Source: Curtobacterium ammoniigenes NBRC 101786 (GTDB lineage Bacteria; Actinomycetota; Actinomycetes; Actinomycetales; Microbacteriaceae). Taken from it: a stretch of 64,000 bases of DNA. The position numbers were made by a program, and so were the translations under genes. Shown piece after piece: positions 51,015 through 60,944 of this stretch. The notes below the pieces were generated by a model that saw only the letters and a program-made list of their open reading frames with translations, had not been told where the DNA came from and did not search any database. Each line of letters opens with the position of its first letter. The first letter of the stretch is position 1. The stretch lies in NCBI RefSeq assembly GCF_001571045.1, contig NZ_BCSV01000001.1:744001-808000 (forward strand), given 5' to 3'.

Positions 51015-52598
51015 GTGACGCATCGTCCAACCACGAGCCCCGTGCCCCCAACCACCGAACGACGCATGGACACGGTCACCGTGGGGATCGGACCTGTCGC
51101 GCCGACGGAGGTCATCGCGGTCGCTCGCGGCGGCGCAACGGTTGTGCTCGCTGAGACGGCTCGCGCTGCGATGGCGGAGAGCCGCGCAGTCATCGAAGCC
51201 CTCGCGGGTGACACCGTCCCGCATTACGGCGTCTCCACCGGCTTCGGCGCGCTGGCGACGAAGCAGATCCCGGTCGAACGTCGGGCGCAGTTGCAGGCCT
51301 CGCTCGTCCGCAGTCACGCGGCGTCCAGCGGCCCCGCCATCGAGGACGAGGTCGTCCGAGCCCTCATCCTGCTTCGGCTGTCGACGCTCGCCACGGGGCG
51401 CACCGGCGTACGCCCCGAGATCGCGGAGACCTATGCGCAGATCCTGAACGCCGGGATCGTGCCGATCATCGGCGAATACGGCAGCCTCGGATGCTCGGGG
51501 GACCTCGCACCGCTCGCGCACTGCGCACTCGCTGCGATGGGTGAGGGCGAGGTGCGCGTCGACGGCACGACACAGCCCGCCGCCGTCGCGCTCGCGAACG
51601 CGGGAATCGAACCGGTGGCGCTGCGCGAGAAAGAGGGCCTCGCCCTCATCAACGGCACCGACGGCATGCTCGGCATGCTTGTGCTCGCGCTCGCCGACCT
51701 CCGCCGCCTCGTCACCACAGCCGATCTCGCGGCAGCGATGAGCGTCGAGGGATTGACCGGGACCGACGCGGTCTTCGCCGCCGATCTGCAGGCGGTCCGG
51801 CCACATCCTGGGCAAGCGCAGTCTGCCGCGAACATGCGCGCGGCGCTCGCGGATTCGCCGCTCATCGCTGCGCACCGGACCAATGGATTCACCAGGGTGC
51901 AGGATGCGTACTCCCTGCGGTGCGCTCCCCAGGTCCACGGTGCAGCCCGTGACACGATCGACCATGCGGACCTCGTCGCCAGCCGAGAGCTGGCCTCGGC
52001 GATCGACAACCCCGTGGTTCTTCCCGATGGGCGCGTCGAGTCGAACGGCAACTTCCATGGTGCCCCGATCGGGTATGTCCTCGACTTCCTCGCCATTGCC
52101 GTCGCCGACCTCGCGAGCATGTCGGAGCGTCGGACCGACCGCTTCCTCGACGCACATCGGTCCGGTGGCCTCCCTCCGTTCCTCGCCAACGATCCCGGCG
52201 TCGACTCCGGCCACATGATCGCGCAGTACACGCAGGCCGGCATCGTCTCCGAGCTCAAGCGACTCGCCGTGCCCGCGAGCGTCGACTCGATTCCCACGTC
52301 GGCGATGCAAGAGGACCACGTGTCGATGGGGTGGAGTGCCGCCCGCAAGCTGCGCCGAGCGATCGACGGTCTCACGCGCGTCGTCGCCATCGAGATCTTG
52401 ACCGCCGCGCGGGCCGCCGACATGCGGGGAGTCCCCGCTGCGCCCGTCACGACCGCGGTCCGCGCGCAGCTGCGCACCGCGGTCCCCGCGCCCGGTGACG
52501 ACCGCTATCTCGCCCCGGAGATCGCGGCGGCTGTCGCGCTCGTCGCGGACGGCTCGCTGCTCGATGCCGCCCGTGATGCCGGCGCGGACCTCGCCTGA
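51015..52598 (+). CDS. hutH: HutH: histidine ammonia-lyase
   Basis: Deaminates histidine to urocanate. It has 527 residues from a GTG at 51015 that has AAGGAG six bases ahead; the ATG at 51066 would lose that site. The electrophilic cofactor is formed from Cys160-Ser161-Gly162 ([11 protein letters not shown]) where most relatives have Ala-Ser-Gly. Other signatures are [15 protein letters not shown]-like [33 protein letters not shown] and NFHGAPIG. It is the first gene of hutH-hutU-M20-hutF-hutI. Confidence 0.95.
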   Translation: MTHRPTTSPVPPTTERRMDTVTVGIGPVAPTEVIAVARGGATVVLAETARAAMAESRAVIEALAGDTVPHYGVSTGFGALATKQIPVERRAQLQASLVRSHAASSGPAIEDEVVRALILLRLSTLATGRTGVRPEIAETYAQILNAGIVPIIGEYGSLGCSGDLAPLAHCALAAMGEGEVRVDGTTQPAAVALANAGIEPVALREKEGLALINGTDGMLGMLVLALADLRRLVTTADLAAAMSVEGLTGTDAVFAADLQAVRPHPGQAQSAANMRAALADSPLIAAHRTNGFTRVQDAYSLRCAPQVHGAARDTIDHADLVASRELASAIDNPVVLPDGRVESNGNFHGAPIGYVLDFLAIAVADLASMSERRTDRFLDAHRSGGLPPFLANDPGVDSGHMIAQYTQAGIVSELKRLAVPASVDSIPTSAMQEDHVSMGWSAARKLRRAIDGLTRVVAIEILTAARAADMRGVPAAPVTTAVRAQLRTAVPAPGDDRYLAPEIAAAVALVADGSLLDAARDAGADLA

Positions 52599-52635
52599 GC
52601 GTGGCGCCCACACGAACTTCTCGTCAGGAGGAACC

Positions 52636-54339
52636 ATGACCACCACAGAACCGTCGTCTGCAGAGCACCCCGTCGGGCCGAGGCCGGTGCGGGCCCCTCG
52701 CGGCACGGAGCGCACCGCGAAGAGTTGGCAGACCGAGGCAGCCCTCCGCATGCTCATGAACAATCTCGACCCTGAGGTCGCCGAGCGTCCCGACGACCTC
52801 GTCGTCTACGGCGGAACCGGCCGGGCGGCGCGCAGCTGGGCGGCGTTCGACGCGATCGTCCGGACACTCCGTGAGCTCGAGTCGGACGAGACCCTGCTTG
52901 TCCAGTCCGGGAAGCCGGTGGGGGTGTTCCGCACGAACGAATGGGCGCCTCGCGTCCTCATCGCGAACTCGAACCTCGTCGGCGACTGGGCGACGTGGCC
53001 GGAGTTCCGACGCTTGGAGGCAGCGGGCCTGACGATGTACGGCCAGATGACAGCCGGCTCGTGGATCTACATCGGAACGCAGGGGATCTTGCAGGGCACC
53101 TACGAGACCTTCGCGGCCGTGGCAGCACGTCTCGCCGAACGGGGGAAGGGAGACGGCACGCTCGCCGGAACGCTCACCCTCACCGGGGGCTGCGGCGGCA
53201 TGGGCGGCGCCCAGCCACTTGCCGTCACCCTGAACGGTGGCGTCGCGCTCGTCATCGACGTCGACGCAGCACGGCTGCAGCGGCGCGTCGACCACCGCTA
53301 TCTCGATGAGATGACCGACGACCTCGACGACGCGATCGCGCGCGTCCTCGCTGCGAAAGCGGATCGACGTCCGCTGTCGGTCGGTCTCATCGGCAATGCG
53401 GCCACAGTCTTCACCGAACTCCTCGAGCGTGGCGTCCCGATCGACATCGTCACCGACCAGACCAGCGCGCACGACCCGCTGAGCTACCTGCCCGAGGGAT
53501 ACCCTGTCGATTCGTGGCGAGAACGCGCCGAGCAGGAACCGGACGCGTTCATCGACGCTGCACGGGCCTCCATGGCGAAGCAGGTGCGCGCCATGGTCGG
53601 GTTCCTCGACCGGGGCGCAGAGGTCTTCGACTACGGGAACTCGATCCGCCGGGAAGCTGAACTCGGTGGATACGACCGGGCGTTCGCGTTCCCGGGGTTC
53701 GTCCCGGCGTATATCCGGCCGCTCTTCGCCGAGGGGAAGGGCCCGTACCGGTGGGCGGCGCTCTCGGGCGACCCGGCCGATATCGCAGCGACCGACCGCG
53801 CGATCCTCGAACTGTTCCCCGACGACGAGAAACTGCGGCGGTGGATCACCGCAGCCGGAGAACGCGTGCAGTTCGAAGGGCTGCCGGCCCGGATCTGCTG
53901 GCTCGGATACCAAGAGCGGCATCTCGCCGGCCTCCGCTTCAACGAACTGGTCGCCGATGGCACGATCTCAGCGCCCATCGTCATCGGCCGCGACCACCTC
54001 GACGCCGGGTCGGTGGCATCGCCGTACCGCGAGACGGAAGCGATGCTCGACGGGTCGGATGCGATCGCCGACTGGCCGCTGCTCAACGCGCTGCTCAACA
54101 CGGCGTCCGGCGCCACCTGGGTGTCGATCCATCACGGCGGCGGCGTCGGCATCGGTCGGAGCATCCACGCCGGGCAGGTCATCGTGGCGGACGGAACTCC
54201 GCTCGCCGCCGAGAAGATCGCACGCGTCCTCGTGAACGATCCCGGCACCGGCGTCATGCGGCATGTCGACGCCGGGTACGAGCGAGCAATGGAGGTCGCA
54301 CGGGAACGAGGACTCCGCGTCCCCATGTGGGAGGCCTGA
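52636..54339 (+). CDS. hutU: HutU: urocanate hydratase
   Basis: Converts urocanate to imidazolonepropionate using tightly bound NAD. It has 567 residues from the ATG at 52636 with AGGAGG ahead. Family motifs are [73 protein letters not shown], and the conserved Cys421 region [23 protein letters not shown] near the C-terminus completes the NAD site. A length of about 560 is normal. Confidence 0.95.
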   Translation: MTTTEPSSAEHPVGPRPVRAPRGTERTAKSWQTEAALRMLMNNLDPEVAERPDDLVVYGGTGRAARSWAAFDAIVRTLRELESDETLLVQSGKPVGVFRTNEWAPRVLIANSNLVGDWATWPEFRRLEAAGLTMYGQMTAGSWIYIGTQGILQGTYETFAAVAARLAERGKGDGTLAGTLTLTGGCGGMGGAQPLAVTLNGGVALVIDVDAARLQRRVDHRYLDEMTDDLDDAIARVLAAKADRRPLSVGLIGNAATVFTELLERGVPIDIVTDQTSAHDPLSYLPEGYPVDSWRERAEQEPDAFIDAARASMAKQVRAMVGFLDRGAEVFDYGNSIRREAELGGYDRAFAFPGFVPAYIRPLFAEGKGPYRWAALSGDPADIAATDRAILELFPDDEKLRRWITAAGERVQFEGLPARICWLGYQERHLAGLRFNELVADGTISAPIVIGRDHLDAGSVASPYRETEAMLDGSDAIADWPLLNALLNTASGATWVSIHHGGGVGIGRSIHAGQVIVADGTPLAAEKIARVLVNDPGTGVMRHVDAGYERAMEVARERGLRVPMWEA

Positions 54340-55584
54340 GTGAGCTCGACCCACGGTGCGGCGGCCGACAGCGGTTCGACGAGCCTCCCCGGCCTGGCTG
54401 AGATCGCCGACGTCGGCGTCGACCGAATTCGAGGCGGCTACTCCCGGCACCTGTTCGACGACGCCGATCGCACACTCCGGGACTGGTTCACGGAGCGTGC
54501 GTCGCGTCTCGGACTCGATGTCGAGCGCGATCGGAACGGCAATCTCTGGGCCTGGTGGGGCGAGCCCGGTCCGAACGCGTTCGTCACCGGCTCCCACCTC
54601 GACTCCGTCCCGGGCGGCGGCGCGTTCGACGGACCGCTCGGCATCGTCTCCGCACTGGAGGCACTCGGTCGCCTCCGTGACGCCGGTCACCGCCCCGCGC
54701 GCCCCGTGGCGGTCGTGGCGTTCGCTGAGGAGGAAGGCTCGCGCTTCGGCGTCGCGTGCCTCGGATCCCGCCTGCTCACCGGCGCGCTCCACCCCGACCG
54801 GGCGCGGGCATTGCGCGACGAGGCCGGGCGCTCGCTCGCGCAGGTGTATGCGGACGCGGGGCTCGACCCGGCCGCGATCGGACCGGACCCGGCACGCCTC
54901 GACATGATCGGCACCTTCGTCGAGCTCCACGTCGAACAGGGGCGAGGCCTTGTCGATCTCGACGAGCCGGTTGCGCTTGCCGCGAGCATCCTGGGTCACG
55001 GTCGCTGGCGGATTCGGTTCCGGGGTCAGGGCAATCATGCCGGCGCAACGCCGATGCAGTCCCGACAGGATCCGATGGTCGCCGCCGCCGCGACGATCGC
55101 GCGGATCCCCGACCTGGCGCTCGCCGTCGAGGGGTCCCGAGCGACGGTCGGCCGCGTCTCGGCGCTGCCCGGCGGCACCAACGTCATCCCATCCGTGGTC
55201 GACTGCTGGCTCGACGCTCGCGCCGCGACCGATGATGCGACGAACGCACTCCTCCAGTCGATCCGTGCGGCAGCTCGCGATGCCGCCGCGGTCAACGCAT
55301 GCTCGGTCGAAATCACGGAAGAGTCCTGGTCGCCGACCGTCCGGTTCCCCGACGACACTCGGGCGGCGATCGGCGCGCACATCGCACCGCGCGGACAGTC
55401 CGTCCCAGCCCTCCCGTCCGGCGCCGGGCACGATGCCGGCATTCTCGCGGCGCACATCCCGTCCGCGATGCTCTTCGTGCGCAACCCCACCGGTGTCTCG
55501 CACGCACCGGAGGAGTTCGCCACCGCCGACGACTGCGCCGCCGGCATCGCCGCGCTCGAACGCGTCATCCGAGGCGAGACGTGA
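54340..55584 (+). CDS. M20-family amidohydrolase in the hut operon (allantoate amidohydrolase-like)
   Basis: Metal-dependent hydrolase of 414 residues, beginning on a GTG directly after the hutU stop. It has the M20 dimetal motifs SHLDSVPGGGAFDG, AFAEEEGSRF, HVEQGRGL and a NHAGATPM dimerisation segment, as in allantoate amidohydrolase and N-carbamoyl-amino-acid hydrolase. A HutG-type N-formylglutamate deformylase is missing from the operon, yet hutF downstream should make N-formylglutamate. This enzyme is therefore the likely deformylase; that is inference. Its stop overlaps the hutF start. Confidence 0.85.
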   Translation: MSSTHGAAADSGSTSLPGLAEIADVGVDRIRGGYSRHLFDDADRTLRDWFTERASRLGLDVERDRNGNLWAWWGEPGPNAFVTGSHLDSVPGGGAFDGPLGIVSALEALGRLRDAGHRPARPVAVVAFAEEEGSRFGVACLGSRLLTGALHPDRARALRDEAGRSLAQVYADAGLDPAAIGPDPARLDMIGTFVELHVEQGRGLVDLDEPVALAASILGHGRWRIRFRGQGNHAGATPMQSRQDPMVAAAATIARIPDLALAVEGSRATVGRVSALPGGTNVIPSVVDCWLDARAATDDATNALLQSIRAAARDAAAVNACSVEITEESWSPTVRFPDDTRAAIGAHIAPRGQSVPALPSGAGHDAGILAAHIPSAMLFVRNPTGVSHAPEEFATADDCAAGIAALERVIRGET

Positions 55585-56960
55585 CCGCGGGCTGTTCGGA
55601 CCCATCAGTGCGCCCGATCCACGCCAGCACGGCGCTGATCGATGGAACCGTGCAGCACAACGTGCGCATTGTGCCGTCAGCCGACGGCATGATTGCCTCC
55701 GTGATCGTGGGCGCCGAAGCCGGGGCACGCGATCTCCGGTTCGGGCACGTCGTCGCCGGAGCCGCGAACGCCCACTCCCACGCCTTCCATCGGCTCCTCC
55801 GCGGGCGCACCCACGGCAACGGCGGTGATTTCTGGCAGTGGCGGACAGCGATGTACCGTGCCGCGGCCTGTCTCGACCCCGATGGATACCATCGCGTTGC
55901 AACCGCCGTCTTCGCCGAGATGCTCACCGCCGGGTGGACGAGCGTCGGCGAGTTCCATTACGTGCACCACCAGACAGACGGCCGTCCCTACCCCTCCGAA
56001 AACGCAATGGGGGAGGCGCTGATCGCGGCCGCCGCGGACGTCAGCATCCGGCTCACCCTCCTCGACACGTGCTATCTCCATGGAGCGCCGAACCGACCGC
56101 TCGCCCGCGAACAGCGACGCTTCGGCGACGGCTCCGTCGACGCATGGCTCGACCGGTGGCACGAACTTCGCGCCCTCGTCGACAGAAGTCCCGCGACCCC
56201 CGGAACCCGTCCTGACGTCCTCGTCGGCGCCGCCATCCATTCGGTCCGAGCGGTTGCACCCGATGAGATCGCCCGAATCATCGAGGCCCTGCACGCGGAC
56301 GTGCCCGTGCACATCCACCTCTCGGAGCAGATCGCCGAGAACACCCAGAGCGCAGAGGCGTACGGAATGCGCCCGACGGCGGTCCTCGACCGGGCCGGCG
56401 CACTCAGCCCGCGCCTGTCGGTGGTGCACGCGACGCATGTGCGCGTCGACGAGATCGCTCTGCTCGGTGCTGCCGGCGTGACTGCGGTGCTCTGTCCGAC
56501 GACAGAATCGGACCTCGGTGACGGCATCGGACCGGCGCGCGCGCTCGCTGACGCCGGTGCCCGGCTCGCCCTCGGTTCCGATCAGAACGCCGTCATCGAC
56601 CCGTTCCTGGAAACCCGCGGTCTGGAGTACGGCGAACGCCTCGCCGGGAATCGACGAGGTGTCCTGACGCTCCCGATGCTCGACGCAGCGCGCAGCTCGA
56701 ACGGCGCACGGTCGCTCGGCCGCATCGGGGGGATTGCACCAGGCGCCCCATGCGACCTCGTCGAAGTGCGCGAGACCGCGACGACCATCGGTGCCGAGCC
56801 CGATCAAGTCGCACTCGTCGCGTCCGCGGCCGACGTCGGCACGGTCATCGTCGGCGGCCGTGTCGTCGCCGAGAGCGGACTCCTCGCGGATGGTCGGGAT
56901 CCAGCCGAACTCCTCCGGGTGGCGTTCCGGAGCGTTCCGACAGGATCCGGTGTGGCATGA
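55581..56960 (+). CDS. hutF: HutF: formimidoylglutamate deiminase
   Basis: Hydrolyses N-formimidoyl-glutamate to N-formylglutamate and ammonia. It has 459 residues, GTG start overlapping the previous stop by four bases. The amidohydrolase metal site is visible: AAGANAHSHAFHR with HSH, HIHLSEQ, VHATHV and LGSDQNAVIDPFLETR (metal Asp). HGNGGDFWQWRTAMY is typical of HutF. The distinction from guanine deaminase relatives rests on this and on the operon. Confidence 0.9.
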   Translation: MTAGCSDPSVRPIHASTALIDGTVQHNVRIVPSADGMIASVIVGAEAGARDLRFGHVVAGAANAHSHAFHRLLRGRTHGNGGDFWQWRTAMYRAAACLDPDGYHRVATAVFAEMLTAGWTSVGEFHYVHHQTDGRPYPSENAMGEALIAAAADVSIRLTLLDTCYLHGAPNRPLAREQRRFGDGSVDAWLDRWHELRALVDRSPATPGTRPDVLVGAAIHSVRAVAPDEIARIIEALHADVPVHIHLSEQIAENTQSAEAYGMRPTAVLDRAGALSPRLSVVHATHVRVDEIALLGAAGVTAVLCPTTESDLGDGIGPARALADAGARLALGSDQNAVIDPFLETRGLEYGERLAGNRRGVLTLPMLDAARSSNGARSLGRIGGIAPGAPCDLVEVRETATTIGAEPDQVALVASAADVGTVIVGGRVVAESGLLADGRDPAELLRVAFRSVPTGSGVA

Positions 56961-58201
56961 CGACCGAACTCATCACCGACATCGGCGAGCTCCGGCCGAT
57001 CGGCGATCCGCACAGTCCGCGCGAGCGTGCCACCCATGCTTGGTCCAAACCGCAGCGCGGCTCAGACGGCGCAGACGCCGCCATTGCGCTCCACGACCAG
57101 GCGATCCTCGTCGAGGACGGGATCGTCGCGTGGATCGGAAGTGCCCAGCGTGCGCCCGCTGCCGACCGCAGGACGAGTGTGGGTGGCCGCACGTGCCTCC
57201 CGGGCTGGGTCGACTCGCACACCCACCTCGTCTTCGCCGGCGACCGATCCCGAGAGTTCGTCGAACGGATGGCCGGACGGCCATACGCCGCCGGCGGCAT
57301 CATGACGACCGTCGCCGAGACCCGAGCGACGTCTGACGATGAACTCCGGCGGTCGGCCATCCGGCGGATTGCCGAAGCGACAGCCCAAGGCACCACGACG
57401 ATCGAAGCGAAGACCGGCTACGGCCTGGACCTCCAGACCGAGCTGCGGCTCGCCCGCATCGCCGCCGCGACCGCCGACACCGTGACGTTCCTCGGCGCCC
57501 ACATCGCACCGCCCGACGTCGACCGGCGCTCCTACATCGACCTCGTCTCCGGCCCCATGCTCGACGCTGTTCGGCCCTTCGTGCAGGCGATCGACGTCTT
57601 CTGCGAGCAGGGAGCATTCACCGTCCACGAGAGCAGCGAAGTCCTGCGGGCCGGCCGCGCTGCAGGTCTGGAACTGCACGTCCACGGCAACCAACTCGGA
57701 CCCTCGGGAGGCGTCCGCCTCGCGGTCGAGCTTGACGCCGCCAGCGTCGACCACTGCAACTATCTCGAGGACTCGGACATCGATGCGCTCGCCGGAGGGA
57801 CCACCGTCGCGACACTGCTTCCCGTCTGCGACCTCTCCACACGTGCGCCGCTTGCGCCCGCTCGACGGCTCGTCGACGCCGGCGTTCGCATCGCGCTCGC
57901 CACGAACTGCAACCCCGGCACGTCCTTCAGTACCTCGATGCAGGCGCAGATCGCGACCGCGGTCCTGCAGCAGGAACTCACCCTCGAGGAGGCGCTCGCG
58001 GCTGCGACCGTCGGCGGGGCTGCAGCACTGCGCTCGGCTGCCGGCCCGAATCTCGGACGGATCGTCGTCGGCGCCCCCGCGGACCTGCAGATCCTCGACG
58101 CGCCCAGCGCGACCCACGTGGCTTATCGCCCAGGCGTGCCGCTCACCGTCGCGACCTGGCGACGTGGCGTGCGCGCCCGGCGTGCGGAGCCCATCGCATG
58201 A
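56957..58201 (+). CDS. hutI: HutI: imidazolonepropionase
   Basis: Hydrolyses imidazolonepropionate to formimidoylglutamate. It has 414 residues, ATG overlapping the hutF stop. Signatures are PGWVDSHTHLVFAGDR (HxH metal site), YAAGGIMTTVAETRATS, EAKTGYGLD, the catalytic His in DVFCEQGAFT, HVHGNQLG, DHCNYLED and LATNCNPGTSF. It is the last gene of the hut operon. The following small gene is convergent with no gap. Confidence 0.95.
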   Translation: MTTELITDIGELRPIGDPHSPRERATHAWSKPQRGSDGADAAIALHDQAILVEDGIVAWIGSAQRAPAADRRTSVGGRTCLPGWVDSHTHLVFAGDRSREFVERMAGRPYAAGGIMTTVAETRATSDDELRRSAIRRIAEATAQGTTTIEAKTGYGLDLQTELRLARIAAATADTVTFLGAHIAPPDVDRRSYIDLVSGPMLDAVRPFVQAIDVFCEQGAFTVHESSEVLRAGRAAGLELHVHGNQLGPSGGVRLAVELDAASVDHCNYLEDSDIDALAGGTTVATLLPVCDLSTRAPLAPARRLVDAGVRIALATNCNPGTSFSTSMQAQIATAVLQQELTLEEALAAATVGGAAALRSAAGPNLGRIVVGAPADLQILDAPSATHVAYRPGVPLTVATWRRGVRARRAEPIA

Positions 58202-58414
58202 TCAGCGCGTCGGGCAATGCAGCGTTGACGACTTGATCTGACCGCCCGGACGCTCGACGGTGTGCTGGGAGAGCGGCGCTCCGCAGAGAGGACACGGATG
58301 ATCCACGCTCCGGTCATCCGGAGCTTCGGGGTGGCCGGCGCCGATCTGCGACGGCCCCATCTTCTCGATCAGCGTGCCGTTCCACCGCTGATACCAGGAA
58401 CTCCAGCGAGCCAT
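58202..58414 (-). CDS. Small zinc-ribbon-type actinobacterial protein
   Basis: A 70-residue protein starting MARWSSWYQRWNGTLIEKMGPSQIGAG and ending with CPLCGAPLSQHTVERPGG...LHCP, with Cys-x-x-Cys and a later His-Cys that could bind zinc. I recognise the layout from many actinobacterial genomes but know of no function. A longer frame to 58504 is less likely because residues before the ATG look unstructured. It is encoded just after the MarR gene on the same strand. Confidence 0.7.
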   Translation of the reverse strand: MARWSSWYQRWNGTLIEKMGPSQIGAGHPEAPDDRSVDHPCPLCGAPLSQHTVERPGGQIKSSTLHCPTR

Positions 58415-58455
58415 CTCATCAACTCCCGCAGGCCGTCTCATTCGTGGCCTAACGA

Positions 58456-58467
58456 TGAGTGTACTCA
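58456..58467. promoter_or_regulatory. Inverted repeat between the MarR gene and the small zinc-ribbon gene
   Basis: TGAGT-GT-ACTCA is a perfect 5-bp dyad about 42 bases upstream of the zinc-ribbon gene start. On the coding strand it overlaps TACACT, a possible -10, so it may be an operator site. This is suggestive only. Confidence 0.35.
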
Positions 58468-58487
58468 CTACTTGCGAGACCGCGGGA

Positions 58488-58928
58488 CTATTCGATCCCG
58501 TCAATCACCGCCAGCAGGGATGTGAGCTCGTCCTTCAACGACTCAAGTCGATTGAGCGGCCACCCCAGCCGACTCGCGATCGCGACCGGTATCCGCTCCG
58601 CTCGGCCACGGAGGGCATTGCCCGCGGTCGTCAACGTGACGGCGAGCGCGCGCTCGTCCGTCGAGTCGCGCTCGCGGCGAATGTAGCCGGTGTCCTCGAG
58701 ACGACGGAGGAGCGGCGTGATCGTCGCCGGCTCCAGGCGGAGGTCAGCGGCGATTGATCGGGCCGTCCTCGGCGAGGCTTCCCACAGCGCCAGCATCACC
58801 AGATATTGGGGATGCGTCAGGCCGAGCGGCTCGAGTTCGTCGCGGTAGAGCGCCACGACACTGCGACTCGTTGCGGCGAGCGCGAAGCACAGCTGTCGGT
58901 CGAGGGCGAGGGGGTCGATCTCCTCCAT
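58488..58928 (-). CDS. OhrR-like MarR-family regulator
   Basis: MarR-type winged-helix protein of 146 residues. The N-terminus LDRQLCFALAATSRSVVALYR, followed by LGLTHPQYLVMLALWE, matches OhrR organic-peroxide sensors, including the reactive Cys14. The recognition helix region is ATITPLLRRLEDTGYI with the wing RERDSTDERA. OhrR usually controls a neighbouring ohr peroxidase gene, but none is present here. A target could be the small zinc-ribbon gene just downstream. Confidence 0.85.
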   Translation of the reverse strand: MEEIDPLALDRQLCFALAATSRSVVALYRDELEPLGLTHPQYLVMLALWEASPRTARSIAADLRLEPATITPLLRRLEDTGYIRRERDSTDERALAVTLTTAGNALRGRAERIPVAIASRLGWPLNRLESLKDELTSLLAVIDGIE

Positions 58929-58937
58929 GTCCGGAGC

Positions 58938-60095
58938 TTATCGTTCGCGTGCGAACCTTCGGCCGGCGAAGGGTCGGCCCGTGAATGGCATGCTCACGAC
59001 GGTTCGGCGCAGCAGATCGCTCGTCGTCGCGGCGATGACGATCACCATGACGTACATCACTGGGAATCGGAGCGGACCCGGAATCCAGTCCACGAACCAG
59101 TGCCCGAGGAGGATGACCGAGATCACGAGCGGGTGCACCAAGTAGATGCCGAACGATCGATCCGACGCCCACGAGATCAGTGTCGACGTCCGGGACCCAT
59201 CCCTCCGACGATCGGCCCAGATCGAGCCGATCGTGAGCAGCCCGATACCTGCCGCTGCGCTCCAGACGACCTCGACAGGCTGCATCTCCGTCGACGCGGT
59301 CTCGGGCGATTGACCGAGCGTCAGCTGCAGCACATAGACGCCAAGCGTGAGCCCGGCCGCGAGGAGCACGATCGTGAGCACGACCCCACGGCGGCGGCGT
59401 ACCCAGTCCAGGAAGGCTGCGCTGTGCGCGCCCGCGACCGCGCCCCCGACGATCGGGAAGATGTCCGTCGGGAAGAGCGCCTCGGTGTACCCGGTCAACG
59501 GCCCAAACGGATTCTTGCTGTAGGCGAACATCCACAGGATCACGATCTGCAGCGCGAAGGCGATCGCCATGACGATCACCTGCGTCCGCAGGGTCCGGCG
59601 CGCAAGGAACACGAGGCCGGGAACGAGCAGATACACCTGCATCGTGACCAGCAGGAAGTACAGGTGGTACTTGGCGTTTCCGGTGAACAGGTCCGAGGAG
59701 AAGCTCTCCACGAGGTTCGGCACGTTCCCGATTGCGTTTGACGTGAGCCAGCCGAAGAGCACGTAGACGAACGTCCATACGACGTAGGGAACGCCCACAA
59801 GCAGGAATCGACGCGGCCAGAAGTCGCTCATGGGACGCGGACGCTTCAGGTATCCGTAGACCAAGACGAACGAGGTGAGGCCGAAGAACACCTGGCGCGT
59901 GAAATGGAGGAGGGAGTCCGCGCCGTACCAGCCGACCGGCGACCCGGGAACCGAGAAGCTGAGGACATGGACGGCGATCACGCTCGCAAACGTGAGGAGC
60001 CGCAGCAGGTCGATCTCGTGCACGTGTCGGGGTGCTCGTCGGCCGGGGCTCGCGGCGAGATCGGGCGTCGATGACGGCGACAGGGTTGCGCTCAC
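58938..60095 (-). CDS. Acyltransferase 3 (OafA-type) membrane protein
   Basis: Membrane acyltransferase of 385 residues with about ten helices, start at GTG 60095. The first helix carries EIDLLRLLTFASVIAVHVL, with the conserved R and H of the family, followed by LLHFTRQVFFGLTSFVLVYGY and YFLLVTMQVYLLVPG. WASDRSFGIYLVHPLVISVIL is the C-terminal signature. It probably acylates an envelope glycan or other carbohydrate; the target is unknown. The start is not strongly supported, and longer frames exist upstream. Confidence 0.8.
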   Translation of the reverse strand: MSATLSPSSTPDLAASPGRRAPRHVHEIDLLRLLTFASVIAVHVLSFSVPGSPVGWYGADSLLHFTRQVFFGLTSFVLVYGYLKRPRPMSDFWPRRFLLVGVPYVVWTFVYVLFGWLTSNAIGNVPNLVESFSSDLFTGNAKYHLYFLLVTMQVYLLVPGLVFLARRTLRTQVIVMAIAFALQIVILWMFAYSKNPFGPLTGYTEALFPTDIFPIVGGAVAGAHSAAFLDWVRRRRGVVLTIVLLAAGLTLGVYVLQLTLGQSPETASTEMQPVEVVWSAAAGIGLLTIGSIWADRRRDGSRTSTLISWASDRSFGIYLVHPLVISVILLGHWFVDWIPGPLRFPVMYVMVIVIAATTSDLLRRTVVSMPFTGRPFAGRRFARER

Positions 60096-60159
60096 AGCAG
60101 CACCATACGGATCGACTCCAAGGACGAGCCGAACGGGTCGGAGGCGCGACGAACCGCCG

Positions 60160-60930
60160 TCATTCGGCGATCGCCGCGTGCAGGGAGTGCAGCGCCAGGC
60201 GGGTGGCGGCCGCATCGAGCTGACCAGGAGCGCTCTCGCTCCCGACGCGTCCGAACGTCATGACCGAGCCGACGGTCTCACCGGCGAGTCGGGACAGGAT
60301 GCCCATCCGACCCATCGACATGGTGATTGCCGGAATGCTCGTCGGTGCGGACGCGAACTCCGCGGTGGCTTCGAGGAGCGCGAGCACGTCGGCGAAGCGC
60401 TGCGGCATGACCGCGACCTTCGCGACGTCCGCGCCGAGCCGCTGCTGGGTGCGGAGGCGTTCGAGGATCTCCGGCGCGGCTGGCGTCGACCGGAAGTCGT
60501 GTGCCGACATGACGACCGGAACGCCTGCCTCGTGCGCCGCGGTGACCAGGGCCTCCCGCGTGTCCGTGGGCAGTGATTGCTCGACATCGATGGCGTCCGC
60601 CGCGCCCGTCTCCATCGCCGCCGTCATGATCAGCCGAACCTCATCGGGCGATGCCACGCCCGCGCCACCTTCAGCCGCCGACCGATATGTCACGATCACG
60701 GGGATGTCGCTTGCGAGCGCAGCGCGGACGACACGGAGGGCGCCGAGTGCATCCGGCGTCGTGTGTGCGGCGCACTGGTCGAGCCGAAGCTCGACGACGT
60801 CGGCGACATCTGGGCGTACCAGGGCCGCGGCGTCGCGGAGGGCGCCGTCGTGCGCCCCCGCGAGCGGGACGCAGATGGCGGGTGTCCGACCCGCCTCGAG
60901 CGTGATTCGTCCGATCGTCGCCGTGGTCAT
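60160..60930 (-). CDS. aroD: AroD: type I 3-dehydroquinate dehydratase
   Basis: Third step of the shikimate pathway, by a Schiff-base mechanism. It has 256 residues. Catalytic His lies in VVMSAHDFRSTP and the Schiff-base Lys in ADVAKVAVMPQ. ITMSMGRMGILSRLAGETVGSVMTFGR closes the barrel. The ATG at 60930 is used; the frame extends to a GTG at 61026 through an Arg/Ser repeat encoded by a 9-bp tandem array. Most actinobacteria have a type II dehydratase, so the type I form is of interest. Confidence 0.9.
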   Translation of the reverse strand: MTTATIGRITLEAGRTPAICVPLAGAHDGALRDAAALVRPDVADVVELRLDQCAAHTTPDALGALRVVRAALASDIPVIVTYRSAAEGGAGVASPDEVRLIMTAAMETGAADAIDVEQSLPTDTREALVTAAHEAGVPVVMSAHDFRSTPAAPEILERLRTQQRLGADVAKVAVMPQRFADVLALLEATAEFASAPTSIPAITMSMGRMGILSRLAGETVGSVMTFGRVGSESAPGQLDAAATRLALHSLHAAIAE

Positions 60931-60944
60931 GGACCCATTGTGGC

